From Salvia splendens (lineage: Eukaryota; Streptophyta; Magnoliopsida; Lamiales; Lamiaceae): a stretch of DNA of 64,000 bases. The notes beneath the pieces are model-generated. The model saw only the letters and a list, made by a program, of their open reading frames with translations, was not told where the DNA came from and searched no databases. Positions 30,669 to 41,709 of the stretch are shown here, in pieces (position 1 is the first letter of the stretch; each line of letters opens with the position of its first letter). The DNA lies in assembly GCF_004379255.2 (NCBI RefSeq), contig NC_056049.1:24350063-24414062 (forward strand), in the 5' to 3' direction. Position numbers and translations under genes: made by a program.

Positions 30669-33600
30669 CTCCCCCTCAAGCTGAGTAGTGGGGTCACCAA
30701 TACTTAGCTTGCTCAACGCGTCTTCAAAATTCCTAGAACTGACTGCCTTGGTGAGAATGTCTGCCAACTGATCCTCTGACCTCACAAATGGAAATTCCAC
30801 GATTCCTTTCTCAATTTTCTCCTTGATGAAGTGTCTGTCGACTTCCACATGTTTGGTTCGGTCGTGTTGCACTGGATTTTCTGCAATGCTTATTGCCGCC
30901 TTATTGTCGCAATACAGTTGGCTTTTCTGTGGTTGAAAGCCAATTTCCGTCATCAACCTCCTTAGCCAGAGTAACTCCGTCAACCCACTTTTGATTCCTC
31001 TGAACTCTGCCTCCGCACTGGATAGTGCCACTACCTTCTGTTTCTTGCTTCTCCAAGTCACTAAGTTTCCTCCAACAAATGTGAAGTAACCGGAGGTGGA
31101 TCGTCTATCTACTGGATTGCCGGCCCAGTCCGCATCTGTATACCCACTTATCCCTAGATGTCCTTCCTTCTTGAACAACACTCCATGACCAATGGTTCCT
31201 TTCAAGTACTTCACGATTCTCAGCGCGGCTTCCATATGGTCAGTTTGTGGCAAGTGCATGAACTGACTTACAATTCCAACTGCGTAGGCGATATCTGGTC
31301 TAGTATGGGAGAGATAAATAAGCTTCCCAACTAAACGCTGATACCTACCACGATCCGCCAGCTCAGCACCTTCCACAATCCTCAGCCCATGATTCACTCC
31401 AATCGGTGTGTCAGGAGGCTTGCAATCTAGTAGTCCAGTTTCAGCAAGAATGTCAAGAATGTACTTCTTCTGCCTCAGAAAAATTCCTCCTTTGGATCTC
31501 AACACCTCGATCCCTAAGAAGTATTTGAGGTCTCCCAGATCTTTCATCTCGAATTCTTTAAACAATCTATCCCTCAACTTCTTGATTTCTTCTGCATCAT
31601 TACCAGTAATAATCATATCATCTACGTAAATGATCAGACATGTTACTTTACCTTCTTGCCTTTTGATGAACAATGTGTGGTCCGAATGACTCTGGTGGAA
31701 TCCATACGAAACCATAGCATCGGTGAATCTCCCGAACCATACTCTCGGTGACTGTTTCAACCCATACAAGGTCTTCTTCAAATGGCAGACTTCTCCCTTT
31801 TCAAATCCCTGCGTGAATCCCGGTGGTGCCTCCATATATACCCTCTTCTTCAATTCCCCATGCAGGAAGGCGTTCGTGACGTCGAACTGGTAAAGAGGCC
31901 AATCCTGATTAGCGGCAATCGAAAGAAGAACTCTTATTGTATTCATTTTTGCGACTGGCGAAAAGGTTTCTGCGTAGTCCACCCCATATGTCTGAGTATA
32001 TCCCTTTGCTACCAGTCGTGCTTTATACCTTTCAATGGATCCGTCTGGTCTCCTCTTAATCGTGAACACCCATCTGCATCCGATTGGCCTCACTCCCTCT
32101 GGTAACTTACTCTTATCCCAGGTCTGGTTTCGAGCTAGTGCATCCATTTCTTTCTGCATGGCTGCTCTCCAGTGTTTGTGCCTCATAGCTTCCTCTGCTG
32201 AATATGGTATCTCTTCCTCTTCACATAGTGCAGTTTCAAATGCTCGTGCCATCTTCGACAAATGACTGGTGGCACTATTTGCTATCGCGTAACGGGTGTT
32301 TTTGCCAATTTTTTCTGGGGAGTACCTTTTTGGCGGAACTCCTCTATTCGTTCGGGGTGGCAATATGTACCGCCCGGTATCTTCATCAACTGTGGCCTCC
32401 TCTGCTATGGAGATGCTGTTGCTAACTCTATGCGACTCATCTCCCCCTGCTTCATTACTACCAGCAACAGGCGAACTATCACAGTTAACAGTATCGGTCT
32501 CAGGGAGAGTACTTACATTGGATATCAGGGGAGGAACTTGATCCGGGGCACTGAGTTGGCTGGGCTGTTCCACTGAGACCTGCTCGGTAGTTCCGACAAC
32601 CTTCTCGGGTAGGTCCGCAGTGAGATAGCTTGGTAATGGCAACCAACTTAGTGGGTCACTATTTCTGTTCTCCCCCTCTCTCTTATCACTCTCCCCCTGA
32701 CCACTAAGATGGTGGAAAAAATATTCTGATTCCAAGAAATTACAATTCATCGTGACATGAATTCGTTTGGCTTTAGGGTCATAGCAACGATACCCCTTTT
32801 GGTTTATCCCATACCCAACAAAGACACATTTCACAGCACACGGCGAGAGTTTGGTCCGTTCGTGTTTCGGGATATGGACAAAAACTGAGCTCCCAAAGAT
32901 CCTAGGTCGAAGGGTCAAGGCTTGTGGGATTTTAGCTTGTTTTGAGAGGACTTCAAGAGGGGTTTTAAACTCCAAGGTTCGTGTAGGCAAACGATTTACT
33001 AGGTAGGCTGCAGTGGCTAGGGCTTCGGGCCAGAAATGTTTTGGTGTTTGGGATTCAATAAGCATTGCCCTGGTCATTTCAAGGAGGATACGGTTTTTCC
33101 TTTCAGCCACACCGTTTTGTTCTGGTGTGTGAGGACAGGTGGTTTGGTGAAGAATCCCATTATCCCTACAGAAGGCCCTCATACCTAAGTTGACAAATTC
33201 CCCCCCATTGTCGGACCGAAGAGTTTGGATATTCTTTTGGTACTGGGTTTTCACAAGTTTACAGAAGTGTATAAAATGAGACATGACTTCGGATTTTTGC
33301 TTCATAAAATAAACCCATACCATACGAGTGCAATCATCCACAAAAAGTAAGAAATATCGAAATCCTTGACCCCCCACCACTGGTGCGGGTCCCCATATAT
33401 CAGAATGCACCAAAGAAAACAACGTCTCAACCCGTGTGTTACTTAACTGGTAGGATTGTCTACGGCTTTTAGCCAAAATACAGGTTTCACAATGCAACTT
33501 CTGGGAAAAACTGGGAAATAACAAATTTAAATAACTTGCAGAAGGATGACCTAGGCGACGATGCCACAACCAAGCCTCTCGATTTGCAGACCCGTGAGTC

Positions 33601-35441
33601 AGTAACGCGGTTCCTTTTTGAGCTATCTCGTCGACGTAGTACAACCCGTCCTTCTCAGTGCCACGTCCAATAATCTCCTTCGTCCTGATATCCTGCAGTA
33701 GACAAAAATTGGGCTGCATTAGTAAGGAGCAATTAAGTTCCCGGGTGACATGGCTAATTGACAACAGTTTATGTGATAGAGATGGGACATAGAGACAGTT
33801 CGACAATTTTAATGTCGATGATATGTTTACTGTCCCGGCCCCTTCAACATTTGACACTTCTCCACTGGCTGTTTGAACATATGCCCTTCCCGGTTTCGTG
33901 GGTTCAGTGATGTCGGAGGCATCATAGGTCATTGTATCCGTTGCTCCACAATCAAAGATCCACCTATCATTTCTTTCCTCACAAGAAGATACCGCACACG
34001 CAATTGATAAATTCCCGAGTATTTCAAAACGATTTTTACAAGAAACACCATCCCCTTTTTGACAAATTGGGGCAGAATTCATATTTTTGAAAATATTGGG
34101 GTTGGTTTGCATCGTTTGTATAGTTGAGGGGTCCGGAGGTAAGAAATGGGGTGCAAGATAGGGTTTCTGAAATGTGGAGGGGCTTGATTGCAAAAATGCA
34201 TCAAACCCTAATTTACCTCTTGCAACCGCCGCTTCCTCATTTGCCCTGCTTGCCAAATTTGCGCTAGCTATTCCTCCTCCGTTCACCTCCTCGGTCGATC
34301 GCCGGTCGCCGCTGTTGCCTCGGGTTGATGCGGCCTCGGTGTTGCCCCCGAAGGCGACGGGCGTTCCGTCTCCAGCCACTGATACGGCTGCACGACCGCC
34401 GCCTCTGCTTGGCGCCGGTTGTCCTCCTCTGTTAGAGTTCGGTGGCGGTGGCCGGCCGTACTTGGCTTCCCACCATTCTGGAAAACCTACCACCTCGAAG
34501 CAGGTCTCCTTGGTGTGCTTCTTCCGGCCACATACGGAACACACCATTCTTGATTTGTCTTCCTCTGCTCGTCGATTCCAGCCACTGCTGCCGCCGCCGC
34601 TCCTTTGTGGTTGAGGGGGTCTACTTCGCACCGCTAGGCCGGCACCCACCCCCTGCAGTGTATTCTTCTCTTCGGGTTGAAGGACGCTCATCCTTGCATC
34701 CTCCCTCCTTATTGTGGCATACGCTTCATCCAACGAGGGAAACGGTTCCATCTTGAGAATTTCTCTCTTCGTATTTTCATACTTGTCGTCTAGGGCAGTG
34801 AGTAATTGGTACACCCTATCTTCTTGTGTACACTTGTCGTAGATCTCAATATCCTCCTGATGCTTCATCGGATTTGGTGATTTTTGGTTGATTGCTAGCC
34901 ATAGTTCTTGTAATTGAGTCCATATCTCCTCTAATGTTTCTCCTTTCTGTTTCAGAGTGGTGGCTCGGCGGCGGAGGTCGTAGACTTGTATTCTATCCCC
35001 GCCGCTGGAGTAAGTTACGGCTAGGCTCTTCCATACTTCCCTGGTTGTTGCGTGCTTGGATATTCGGCTTACTATCTTTGGTTCCATGTTTTGAACCAAC
35101 CACGTGAAGACACAATGGTCCGCCTGTTGCCACCGTGCAAAGGCCGGATCTGTCTTCGTTGGAGGAGAAGGATGCCCGGTGAGGTGGGAAATCATTCCCC
35201 TGCCACTGATGGCTCTCTCCATCAACACGACCCACAACGAATAGTTTTCGTTGTTCAGTTTGTAGCCGATATCCAACGATTTGGTATCCACCACGATCTC
35301 CGGTGGTGGGATATGTTGTTTGTTGGTCGCATCTGCTGTGTTCGTCATGGCAAAACTGTTGCGCATGAAGTTTGCAAACATCCTTGCAAACTCTTCTGTC
35401 TCCTGTCTGTCGGTAACTTTGGTTTCATCGGATTCTGACAT
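30663..35441 (-). CDS. Copia gag-pol polyprotein
   Basis: 1592 codons without a break. Order: gag (UBN2-type, about 50-260), CCHC knuckle CSVCGRKKHTKETC (301-314), protease with DCGATDTM (497-504), integrase zinc-binding HHCC (about 627-654), integrase core with D681, D744 and E780 (SDNGGEF and NGVAERKN contexts), reverse transcriptase (about 1108-1350) with YVDD at 1272-1275, and RNase H (about 1433-1555, starting YTDADWAG). All catalytic residues are present. The protease triplet is D-C-G instead of the usual D-S-G. The stop codon lies just inside the 3' LTR, which is common. The order protease-integrase-RT-RNase H defines Ty1/copia. Confidence 0.97.
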   Translation of the reverse strand: MSESDETKVTDRQETEEFARMFANFMRNSFAMTNTADATNKQHIPPPEIVVDTKSLDIGYKLNNENYSLWVVLMERAISGRGMISHLTGHPSPPTKTDPAFARWQQADHCVFTWLVQNMEPKIVSRISKHATTREVWKSLAVTYSSGGDRIQVYDLRRRATTLKQKGETLEEIWTQLQELWLAINQKSPNPMKHQEDIEIYDKCTQEDRVYQLLTALDDKYENTKREILKMEPFPSLDEAYATIRREDARMSVLQPEEKNTLQGVGAGLAVRSRPPQPQRSGGGSSGWNRRAEEDKSRMVCSVCGRKKHTKETCFEVVGFPEWWEAKYGRPPPPNSNRGGQPAPSRGGGRAAVSVAGDGTPVAFGGNTEAASTRGNSGDRRSTEEVNGGGIASANLASRANEEAAVARGKLGFDAFLQSSPSTFQKPYLAPHFLPPDPSTIQTMQTNPNIFKNMNSAPICQKGDGVSCKNRFEILGNLSIACAVSSCEERNDRWIFDCGATDTMTYDASDITEPTKPGRAYVQTASGEVSNVEGAGTVNISSTLKLSNCLYVPSLSHKLLSISHVTRELNCSLLMQPNFCLLQDIRTKEIIGRGTEKDGLYYVDEIAQKGTALLTHGSANREAWLWHRRLGHPSASYLNLLFPSFSQKLHCETCILAKSRRQSYQLSNTRVETLFSLVHSDIWGPAPVVGGQGFRYFLLFVDDCTRMVWVYFMKQKSEVMSHFIHFCKLVKTQYQKNIQTLRSDNGGEFVNLGMRAFCRDNGILHQTTCPHTPEQNGVAERKNRILLEMTRAMLIESQTPKHFWPEALATAAYLVNRLPTRTLEFKTPLEVLSKQAKIPQALTLRPRIFGSSVFVHIPKHERTKLSPCAVKCVFVGYGINQKGYRCYDPKAKRIHVTMNCNFLESEYFFHHLSGQGESDKREGENRNSDPLSWLPLPSYLTADLPEKVVGTTEQVSVEQPSQLSAPDQVPPLISNVSTLPETDTVNCDSSPVAGSNEAGGDESHRVSNSISIAEEATVDEDTGRYILPPRTNRGVPPKRYSPEKIGKNTRYAIANSATSHLSKMARAFETALCEEEEIPYSAEEAMRHKHWRAAMQKEMDALARNQTWDKSKLPEGVRPIGCRWVFTIKRRPDGSIERYKARLVAKGYTQTYGVDYAETFSPVAKMNTIRVLLSIAANQDWPLYQFDVTNAFLHGELKKRVYMEAPPGFTQGFEKGEVCHLKKTLYGLKQSPRVWFGRFTDAMVSYGFHQSHSDHTLFIKRQEGKVTCLIIYVDDMIITGNDAEEIKKLRDRLFKEFEMKDLGDLKYFLGIEVLRSKGGIFLRQKKYILDILAETGLLDCKPPDTPIGVNHGLRIVEGAELADRGRYQRLVGKLIYLSHTRPDIAYAVGIVSQFMHLPQTDHMEAALRIVKYLKGTIGHGVLFKKEGHLGISGYTDADWAGNPVDRRSTSGYFTFVGGNLVTWRSKKQKVVALSSAEAEFRGIKSGLTELLWLRRLMTEIGFQPQKSQLYCDNKAAISIAENPVQHDRTKHVEVDRHFIKEKIEKGIVEFPFVRSEDQLADILTKAVSSRNFEDALSKLSIGDPTTQLEGEC
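30669..30679 (-). other. Polypurine tract of the copia element
   Basis: The minus strand reads TTGAGGGGGAG immediately before the 3' LTR. Confidence 0.85.
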
Positions 35442-35531
35442 CCTTTTGCCCTTTTTTTCACAGGTTTTGGTTACAATTGGTCGGGAAAGGTATAGACGAT
35501 GATGAGATTTCTCTGAGTCACAGGAAGAAAT

Positions 35532-35546
35532 CCCGCTCTGGTACCA
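35532..35546 (-). other. Primer-binding site (initiator tRNA-Met type) of the copia element
   Basis: The minus strand reads TGGTACCAGAGCGGG directly after the LTR; plant copia elements normally have TGGTATCAGAGC here. Confidence 0.88.
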
Positions 35547-35765
35547 TGATAAACGATACTAGGATTATGATCATAGAGGATTTTCGTTTTTACTGTGTTG
35601 TATATTCATTGTCTAACACTCCTCTTAAATAGAGGTTGAATACATTTGTACAAGGAAGGTTTCCGTAATAGAATCAATCTATTCTACTACAATTATGCTT
35701 CTAATCTTCTAGATTGATTCCACAAATCATTCTAATTGATTTCCCAAAATCTTTCCATTCTAACA
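35547..35765 (-). repeat. 5' LTR of the copia element
   Basis: 219 bp, upstream of the gag-pol gene in the minus-strand sense, so it holds the promoter. Confidence 0.95.
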
Positions 35766-35937
35766 GTATACTTAATATTTATGGGGAATATCCAACACTA
35801 GGATACTCATGGTCTTCTTCTCTGGGCTGTTGAAATTGGAATAGCGACCGCGAAGACTAGGATGCTCGCACAGGATGGCATGCCCCGTATAAACCATATA
35901 ATGCCAATATTTCTAATTTGATTCATCTAAGATTGGT

Positions 35938-36372
35938 TTTATCTTAAAATTTTTACAACTTGGTAGTTCTGGAAATACATGTAAAACCGAAGGCTACCTA
36001 TAAAAAACAGAGAGCCATAGCTTCACTAAACTCTTTTCTGCAACGGAATATGATAATTACTTGCTACAACATTCAAACGGCTAACTGCCTCTAACTACTT
36101 TCTGTTATTCATTTCCATTGTATATCCTTCCTCTTCTGATAATTTCTTATTTGTTTGTTTGTAACTACTAATCTAATATTTATATTAACAAATCGTTTTG
36201 GAGTGTAAAAGTTATTATCTAGTTGTCAAACCTATGTGTTTTGATATTCAGTTTAAATGCTTGAATTCTATGGCTTTCCCCTCATTTCCTACCATGAGTT
36301 GTTCCTTCATTTCCTACGTATGTAATTTAGTGAGGTGCTTCAATGCATCCACAGAGGGCAGACGCTTCAATA
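35938..36372 (-). pseudogene. Remnants of a CNL gene 3' end
   Basis: About 35938-36085 matches the 3' flank and last codons of the CNL gene (compare 19800-19980). About 36334-36372 matches its LRR end (CTTCAATGCATCCA...GAGGGCAGACGCTTCAA, compare 20056-20095). Between them lies sequence resembling a PPR 3' flank (36190-36290, compare 17090 and 30340). This is a mosaic of the same duplicated units, disconnected from any coding frame. Confidence 0.75.
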
Positions 36373-36399
36373 TAGTGAGATAGACATAATAGAGATGAA

Positions 36400-39300
36400 G
36401 AATGGTTGTGATACTTGTGAATGATGTGCAATCACACTGTCAATTATTTGTACCCTGATGAGTGACTCAAAGTGTGTCGAAGCCCAAACAACCAATACCC
36501 GAGTAACTCCATCATCTGTGTGGAAGGTGGAGAAGAACCTGCTCGTGCGAGAAACGTGAGTACAAGATGCTATAGATAGCTTCCTTGATCTCAACGATGA
36601 CCCTAGCTGCATCCCATGCTTTCCCATCAAAGATAATTTTGTTCCGCGTCCTCCAAATGATCTCAAATGATTACACTCCTAATCGTCGTCGATCTTCTCG
36701 CAATGCTAAGTCAAAGCATGATCAATCCCCAAACTGGCCATGTCTTCGAGCACTTGAAGAAGAGATGGTCTGCTGATTACTCCTCCCGTCGGCAAAGCTG
36801 ACATGTAGGGTCCAAGTTCTCAAAGAAGTAAAGATGATCTCGTGTGGAAAGGTGTCCTCGAAGTGCGAGCCAAGTAATGAACGAGTACTTAGGAGGGACA
36901 ACGTCCTTCTATACATATTTAGCCCAGGATTGTCTCTCACCTCTCGGCCTAAACCACTCATACGCCTCATGAACCCTTTTTTCCGCGAACCAAGTGCTCC
37001 AGAGTGTTGTGGTCTCGTCTCTAATGCATCTGTCCAACATCTCATCCCGGATGGATAAGAGCTTCTTGATGAGCATGGAATCATTCTTCTTGTGTGCCGT
37101 CCACTCCCAGATCGAATCATCTGCATGAATCCATCGGATCCAGAGGGAGTCCTTCTGTGAGTGAATGTTCCAGAGGATCTTGGCATGGAGCGCCGAATTC
37201 CAAGCATTGAGGTTCTTGATTCCCAAACCTGCTTCCTTCTTTGGCTTGCAGACATCATCCCAAGCAACTTGACCGTACTTCTTTCCCCAAAGGAAAGAAC
37301 GAGCAATACCAATGAGCTTCTCAATGACTGTCCCTGGAATCAGAAAGGCTTGGAACCAGTATGATTCCACGCCCTACAAGACAGAAGTAATCAGTTCCAA
37401 ATGCCCTGCAAAAGAAAGAGTCTTGCTTGGCCATTTTTTTTTATCTTGTCCATCAGGTTGTCGATCAATTGGTCGTAGCCTGAGGTAGCAAGTCTCTTTG
37501 ATGCAAGGGGAATGCCCAAGTATTTGATAGGGAGGGTGCCTTCTGGGAAGCCAAACACTTGCATCAAGGTCTCATTGGGAACTTTGATGGTGCCTGCAAT
37601 AAACATGTTAGACTTGCTCTGGTTGATCCCAAGCCCTGAACATGCCGAAAACTCCTTCATGGTTTCTGTCAAAATCTGCATAGAAATCAAGTCTCTCCTG
37701 CCGAATAGAAGGAGGTCATCTGCAAAAGCAAGGTGAGTAATGCCCGCTCGCTCGCATTTATTATGGAAATGGAAATCCCTAATAGTGCGAGAAAGGAGCA
37801 AACGAGATAGATATTCCATGCATAAAATGAACAAAGAAGGGGACATGAGGTCACTCTACCTAAGACCCCTTTTACCTATGAAGTAGCCATGGTGGCTACC
37901 ATTCACCGTGATCGTGTACGAAGGTGAAGTGACTGATGTGTATTTTAGAGTCTGAAATTCAGTTGACACAGTTAAACTTAATAACACACAAGTTTATAAA
38001 TTAACTCTAAATTACAACCTTTCTGCAAGAGTACAAATGTAGTTGCAGTAAAAGAGTGTCGATCCACAGACATGTAAAATTGTTTAAACTTACTAAAACA
38101 TAAAAACATAACAAAGGTTTGATTTTTGGTTTTGAAAGATGTTTACAAAATTAAAACAAATGAATAAAAACAGAAGGATTTCACAAACGGAAAGACATGT
38201 CACTCCAAGTTGCTCATTTGACTTGAATCATTCTACACCTACATCAAAAGCACATAATTTGGGATTAATTAATCAACCTAATAGCGTGCACTGAACATGT
38301 TTGCGACGTATAGTTCACAGTCAACTAAACACTTGTTCCACGAACTAACTTTCAAAGATATTAAATTCTTGCGGAAGCGTGGAATAAAAGATCATTACCT
38401 AATCCGTTGTCAAATTATCCTCTGAACAATTCAAATTCAACAACACATCAATTAATTAGTCCATCCAAGTCTATGTTGAAGAGACGATAAACAAGGATTA
38501 AACATCAATAACGATAGAGGCCTCTAAAGTGATAGAATCTAATATTAAACATATCAACGACGTCAAAAAGTGAATTCAAAGGTGTAGATACATTCAAACA
38601 AGTCTAAATCACAACTTGGAGCAGCATTGAGAGTATAGCCTAAACACATGGTAAAAATCACAATGAAAACCATAGGAAGCATGCCCTCGTTGAGTGAAAT
38701 GGAGATTTGGAGATGGTTCGTCGGAATGTTGGCTGTAATTTCATCATTCTCTTCTTCCTCCTCTCTTTCTCTCTTTTTCCCTCTCTCTTTTCGTCCAAGG
38801 AAGTCTCCATCTCCCAAAAAAACTGCTCCAAAACGTATTTGAAACTGAAATTCAGCAGTTTTCCGAGAACAACGCCCGACCCGGGCAAAATGGTGCCAAC
38901 CCGGGCGAAAACGATGCAAACCCGGGCGTTTTGTTGGTCAAAAACGCCCGACCCGGGCGGTTTTGCAAGCGTTCATCAAATGGCCATAACTTCTTCATCC
39001 GAGCTCCGATTGAGGCGTACAAGGTACCAACGCGAAGCTATTTCAAAGACGAAGATAATGGTGGTAAGATAAAAGAATTTGAACATTGTCTTGATAGGCA
39101 ACGGACAGCCTAAATCAGACCCCAGATCCGGTCTGGCACATTTCTTCACTCCAATGTACATCTATCAACTAATATACAATAATTAAACTTTAATGATCAA
39201 TTGATAGATGATTTAAATACACAAAATAGGAGAAAACTTAGAGTAGAAATTGCATTATTTGATTTACATCATTGACGCACTCCATGATCAGGTGAACGAA

Positions 39301-39650
39301 AGAAGGGTGGAAGTTGAGGCCTTGGAGCACGCCCCTCAAGAAACTCTAGTCGACTGTGTCATAGGCTTTCCGGAGATCAATCTTGACAGTGCACCGAGGT
39401 GGTCCTCTCTTAACTGTGTAACCTCTCATAATCTCCTCTGCGAGGTAGATGTTGTCCATAATACTCCGCCCCGAAATGAAAGCCGGTGGAGCTAGGCTAA
39501 CAATCTTGGGGAGGAGCACCTCAAGCCGCTTCGAAATGATTTTCGTGATCACTTTGTAAGCCACGTTGCAGCAAGCAATCGGTCTGAAGTCACTGACACT
39601 TGGGTTCGAGGAGGTCTTCGGGATGTGTAGCTTTTCTTCAATTCAGTTTC
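36400..39650 (-). pseudogene. LINE (L1-type) reverse transcriptase remnant, split by a solo LTR
   Basis: Minus-strand coding pieces in order: RT N-terminal part (39346-39620: VAYKVITKIISKRLEVLLP, SGRSIMDNI, KIDLRKAYDTVDW), then, beyond the inserted LTR (37934-39271), RT catalytic part (37391-37930: SPSLFILCMEYLSR and FADDLLLF), then the downstream connector (WDDVCKPKKEAGLGIKNL, 36909-37370) and a zf-RVT-like end (36400-36700: IWRTRNKIIFDGKAW in another frame). Several frameshifts and stops (for example just before MSPSLF at 37846, and near 37370) show it is dead. The 5' ORF1 and endonuclease are missing; the 3' end and any poly-A tail were not identified. Confidence 0.85.
37934..39271. mobile_element. 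Solo LTR inside the LINE, related to the TR-GAG family
   Basis: A 1338-bp block with termini TGATGT...ACATCA. Removing it restores the LINE frame (LIMECVT). Flanks are GTGAC (37929-37933) and TTGAC (39272-39276), a 5-bp duplication with one change. It holds four ACCCGGGC motifs (38879, 38899, 38920, 38951), then a box at 38982-39060 very similar to 6114-6194 in the TR-GAG LTR. No internal region remains. Confidence 0.85.
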
Positions 39651-40239
39651 AATAGAGTTTTTTCCCCTTTTAACAAATTCTCTCTCGCCTTTCAACACAC
39701 ACACACAATCAAGAATCTCAGATCGTCATTCAATTCAATCGTCACAACCAACATCATGAAAATGTGAAATTTATTATTGTTAGGGGTTACTTCCTCCATC
39801 TCCTATTATGTGTCCTAGTTTTCTAATTTGGGATGTCCATTACTAATTGTCACACTTCAGGCGGACGAATAGGAGTACAAGCTAAAACATTTTATGCTGC
39901 ATTTATCTGTTTCTTTTATCAATCTGTTTGGATAAAATCGTAAATTTATAAATCAAACATCAATTTTTTCTTATGCGTGAAGGGATTAAAAAAAATAAAC
40001 TTTGATTTCTTTGAAACTAAAAGTAATTAATAAACAACTTTTTCTTGTATTCATTCGTAGTTTAAATCTTAAGAAAAAAAATCAAACTTTAGATTTTAAA
40101 TAAATCAAAATTTTATTTGGCGATAATAGTGATCTTCCAAACGGTCAATTGCGGCCGTAACAAGAATAGAATAATTTCAAAGTTCATTACTCCAGTTCTC
40201 AACATGGTATGGGCCGAACGAGACTTGAATTCTCGTTTG
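39651..40239. other. Intergenic, no gene
   Basis: AT-rich sequence with a short CA run (about 39700). A CCTCC...TCCTATTATGTGTCC / GGACGAATAGGAGT pair at about 39787-39877 may be a degraded Stowaway MITE. The last bases, CTTTC (40240-40244), are a target duplication. Confidence 0.5.
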
Positions 40240-40244
40240 CTTTC

Positions 40245-40868
40245 TGATGAATCCGCGAATTTCTGATGTTAGTAAATGCTGGTAGAGAATAAAGATCACG
40301 ACACAAAGAATTTACGTGGTTCGATTTACTGAAGTAAATCTACGTCCACGGGAAGAAAAGAGGGCAGAGTTGTATTGCTTGATCTGTTTTCTACAGCTTA
40401 CAATACAGACTTGCTATTTGATATTTTATCTCTCTAGAGAGCGAGAGAGAGCGTCTCCCTAATCTATCTGATCTAAGTTCTATTTATACATTGAACTAAG
40501 ATCGTGGCTTGCATCACCACTAATGATGGTTGTGGATGTCGTGGAGGTCATGCGATCCTGCATGGGCCCACTATCCTGCATGAGTTAATGACTGCTTGAC
40601 ACCACTAAATAGATCGTGGGTGTAGTGGAGATCGTGGAGGTTCTGACATGAGTTGACTATCTCCCAGTTCGGTCAAATACTGAGACCGAACTGCTGAACT
40701 ATTGCCGAGCAGCTTTTGCCGGTCTGAGAGTGGAGCTTGATTGGTCGGCTTTTACCGAGCTGTAGGCTGGGGCCGAACTCTTTGGTAATGCCGAACTGAT
40801 ACTCTTCCTTGGGCTTTGGGCTGATGGGCCGTCACTGCTGTTGGGCTTGTTTAGTCCGTACTCCATCA
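40245..40868 (-). repeat. 3' LTR of the tandem-repeat element
   Basis: 624 bp, identical to the other LTR apart from GAGCTGTAGG versus GAGCTATAGG near its far end. Confidence 0.93.
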
Positions 40869-40885
40869 CTACCCCCCCCGAAAAG
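40869..40885 (-). other. Polypurine tract of the tandem-repeat element
   Basis: The minus strand reads CTTTTCGGGGGGGGTAG immediately before the 3' LTR. Confidence 0.85.
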
Positions 40886-40956
40886 CGAAGTGAATTACTT
40901 CGGCGAAGCGAGTCACTTCGGCATTCTGGATAAAGGTACGGGGTAAGTTGATGTTT

Positions 40957-41541
40957 GTCTTTGGTCTGATGAAATAAACATCTTTGACCGGACTCGTCTT
41001 TGGTCTGATGAAATAAACATCTTTGACCGGACTCGTCTTTGGTCTGATGAAATAAACATCTTTGACCGGACTCGTCTTTGGTCGGATGAAATAAACATCT
41101 TTGACCGGACTCGTCTTTGGTCGGATGAAATAAACGTCTTTGACCGGACTCGTCTTTGGTCGGATGAAATAAACATCTTTGACCGGACTCGTCTTTGGTC
41201 TGATGAAATAAACATCTTTGACCGGACTCGTCTTTGGTCTGATGAAATAAACATCTTTGACCGGACTCGTCTTTGGTCTGATGAAATAAACATCTTTGAC
41301 CGGACTCGTCTTTGGTCTGATGAAATAAACATCTTTGACCGGACTCGTCTTCGGTCTGATGAAATAAACATCTTTGACCGGACTCGTCTTCGGTCTGATG
41401 AAATAAACATCTTTGACCGGACTCGTCTTTGGTCTGATGAAATAAACATCTTTGACCGGACTCGTCTTTGGTCTGATGAAATAAACATCTTTGACCGGAC
41501 TCGTCTTCGGTCTGATGAAATAAACATCTTTGACCGGACTT
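40957..41541 (-). repeat. 39-bp tandem repeat array, 15 copies, open on the minus strand
   Basis: Fifteen head-to-tail units, each a multiple of three, so the minus strand is open for 204 codons (40913-41527) encoding repeats of the 13-residue unit MFISSDQRRVRSK. Units differ only by Q/R at position 7 and rare single changes. The conservation may simply reflect recent amplification; whether the peptide is made is unknown. Confidence 0.9.
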
Positions 41542-41709
41542 GGTTTGTGTCCTAATTTGGCGAGTTTTATCGCTCGGATCGGACTTTCCGTTGTCCTAAT
41601 TTGGGGATCGGACTTTCCCTTGTCCTAATTCGGCGAGTTTTATCGCGTGGATCGGACTTTCCCTTGTCCTAATTCAGGCAAGTTTTATCGCGAGAATCGG
41701 ACTTTCGTT

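Larger units (their letters stand above)
30450..35765 (-). mobile_element. Complete Ty1/copia retrotransposon, probably recently active
   Basis: Two 219-bp LTRs (30450-30668 and 35547-35765, TGATAAACG...TTCTAACA) appear identical by eye. Target duplication GTATA flanks both sides (30445-30449 and 35766-35770). An initiator-Met-type primer-binding site, a polypurine tract and one uninterrupted gag-pol ORF are all present. Nothing in the sequence shows it to be dead. Confidence 0.96.

Noticed and set aside
36722..37324. 200-codon Arg/Ser-rich ORF
   Set aside because: It is an alternative frame of the LINE coding sequence; the LINE frame shows the recognised motifs.
40957..41541. CRISPR-like regular repeats
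   Set aside because: Units are head-to-tail without unique spacers and lie inside a plant LTR element; a CRISPR array is not credible.
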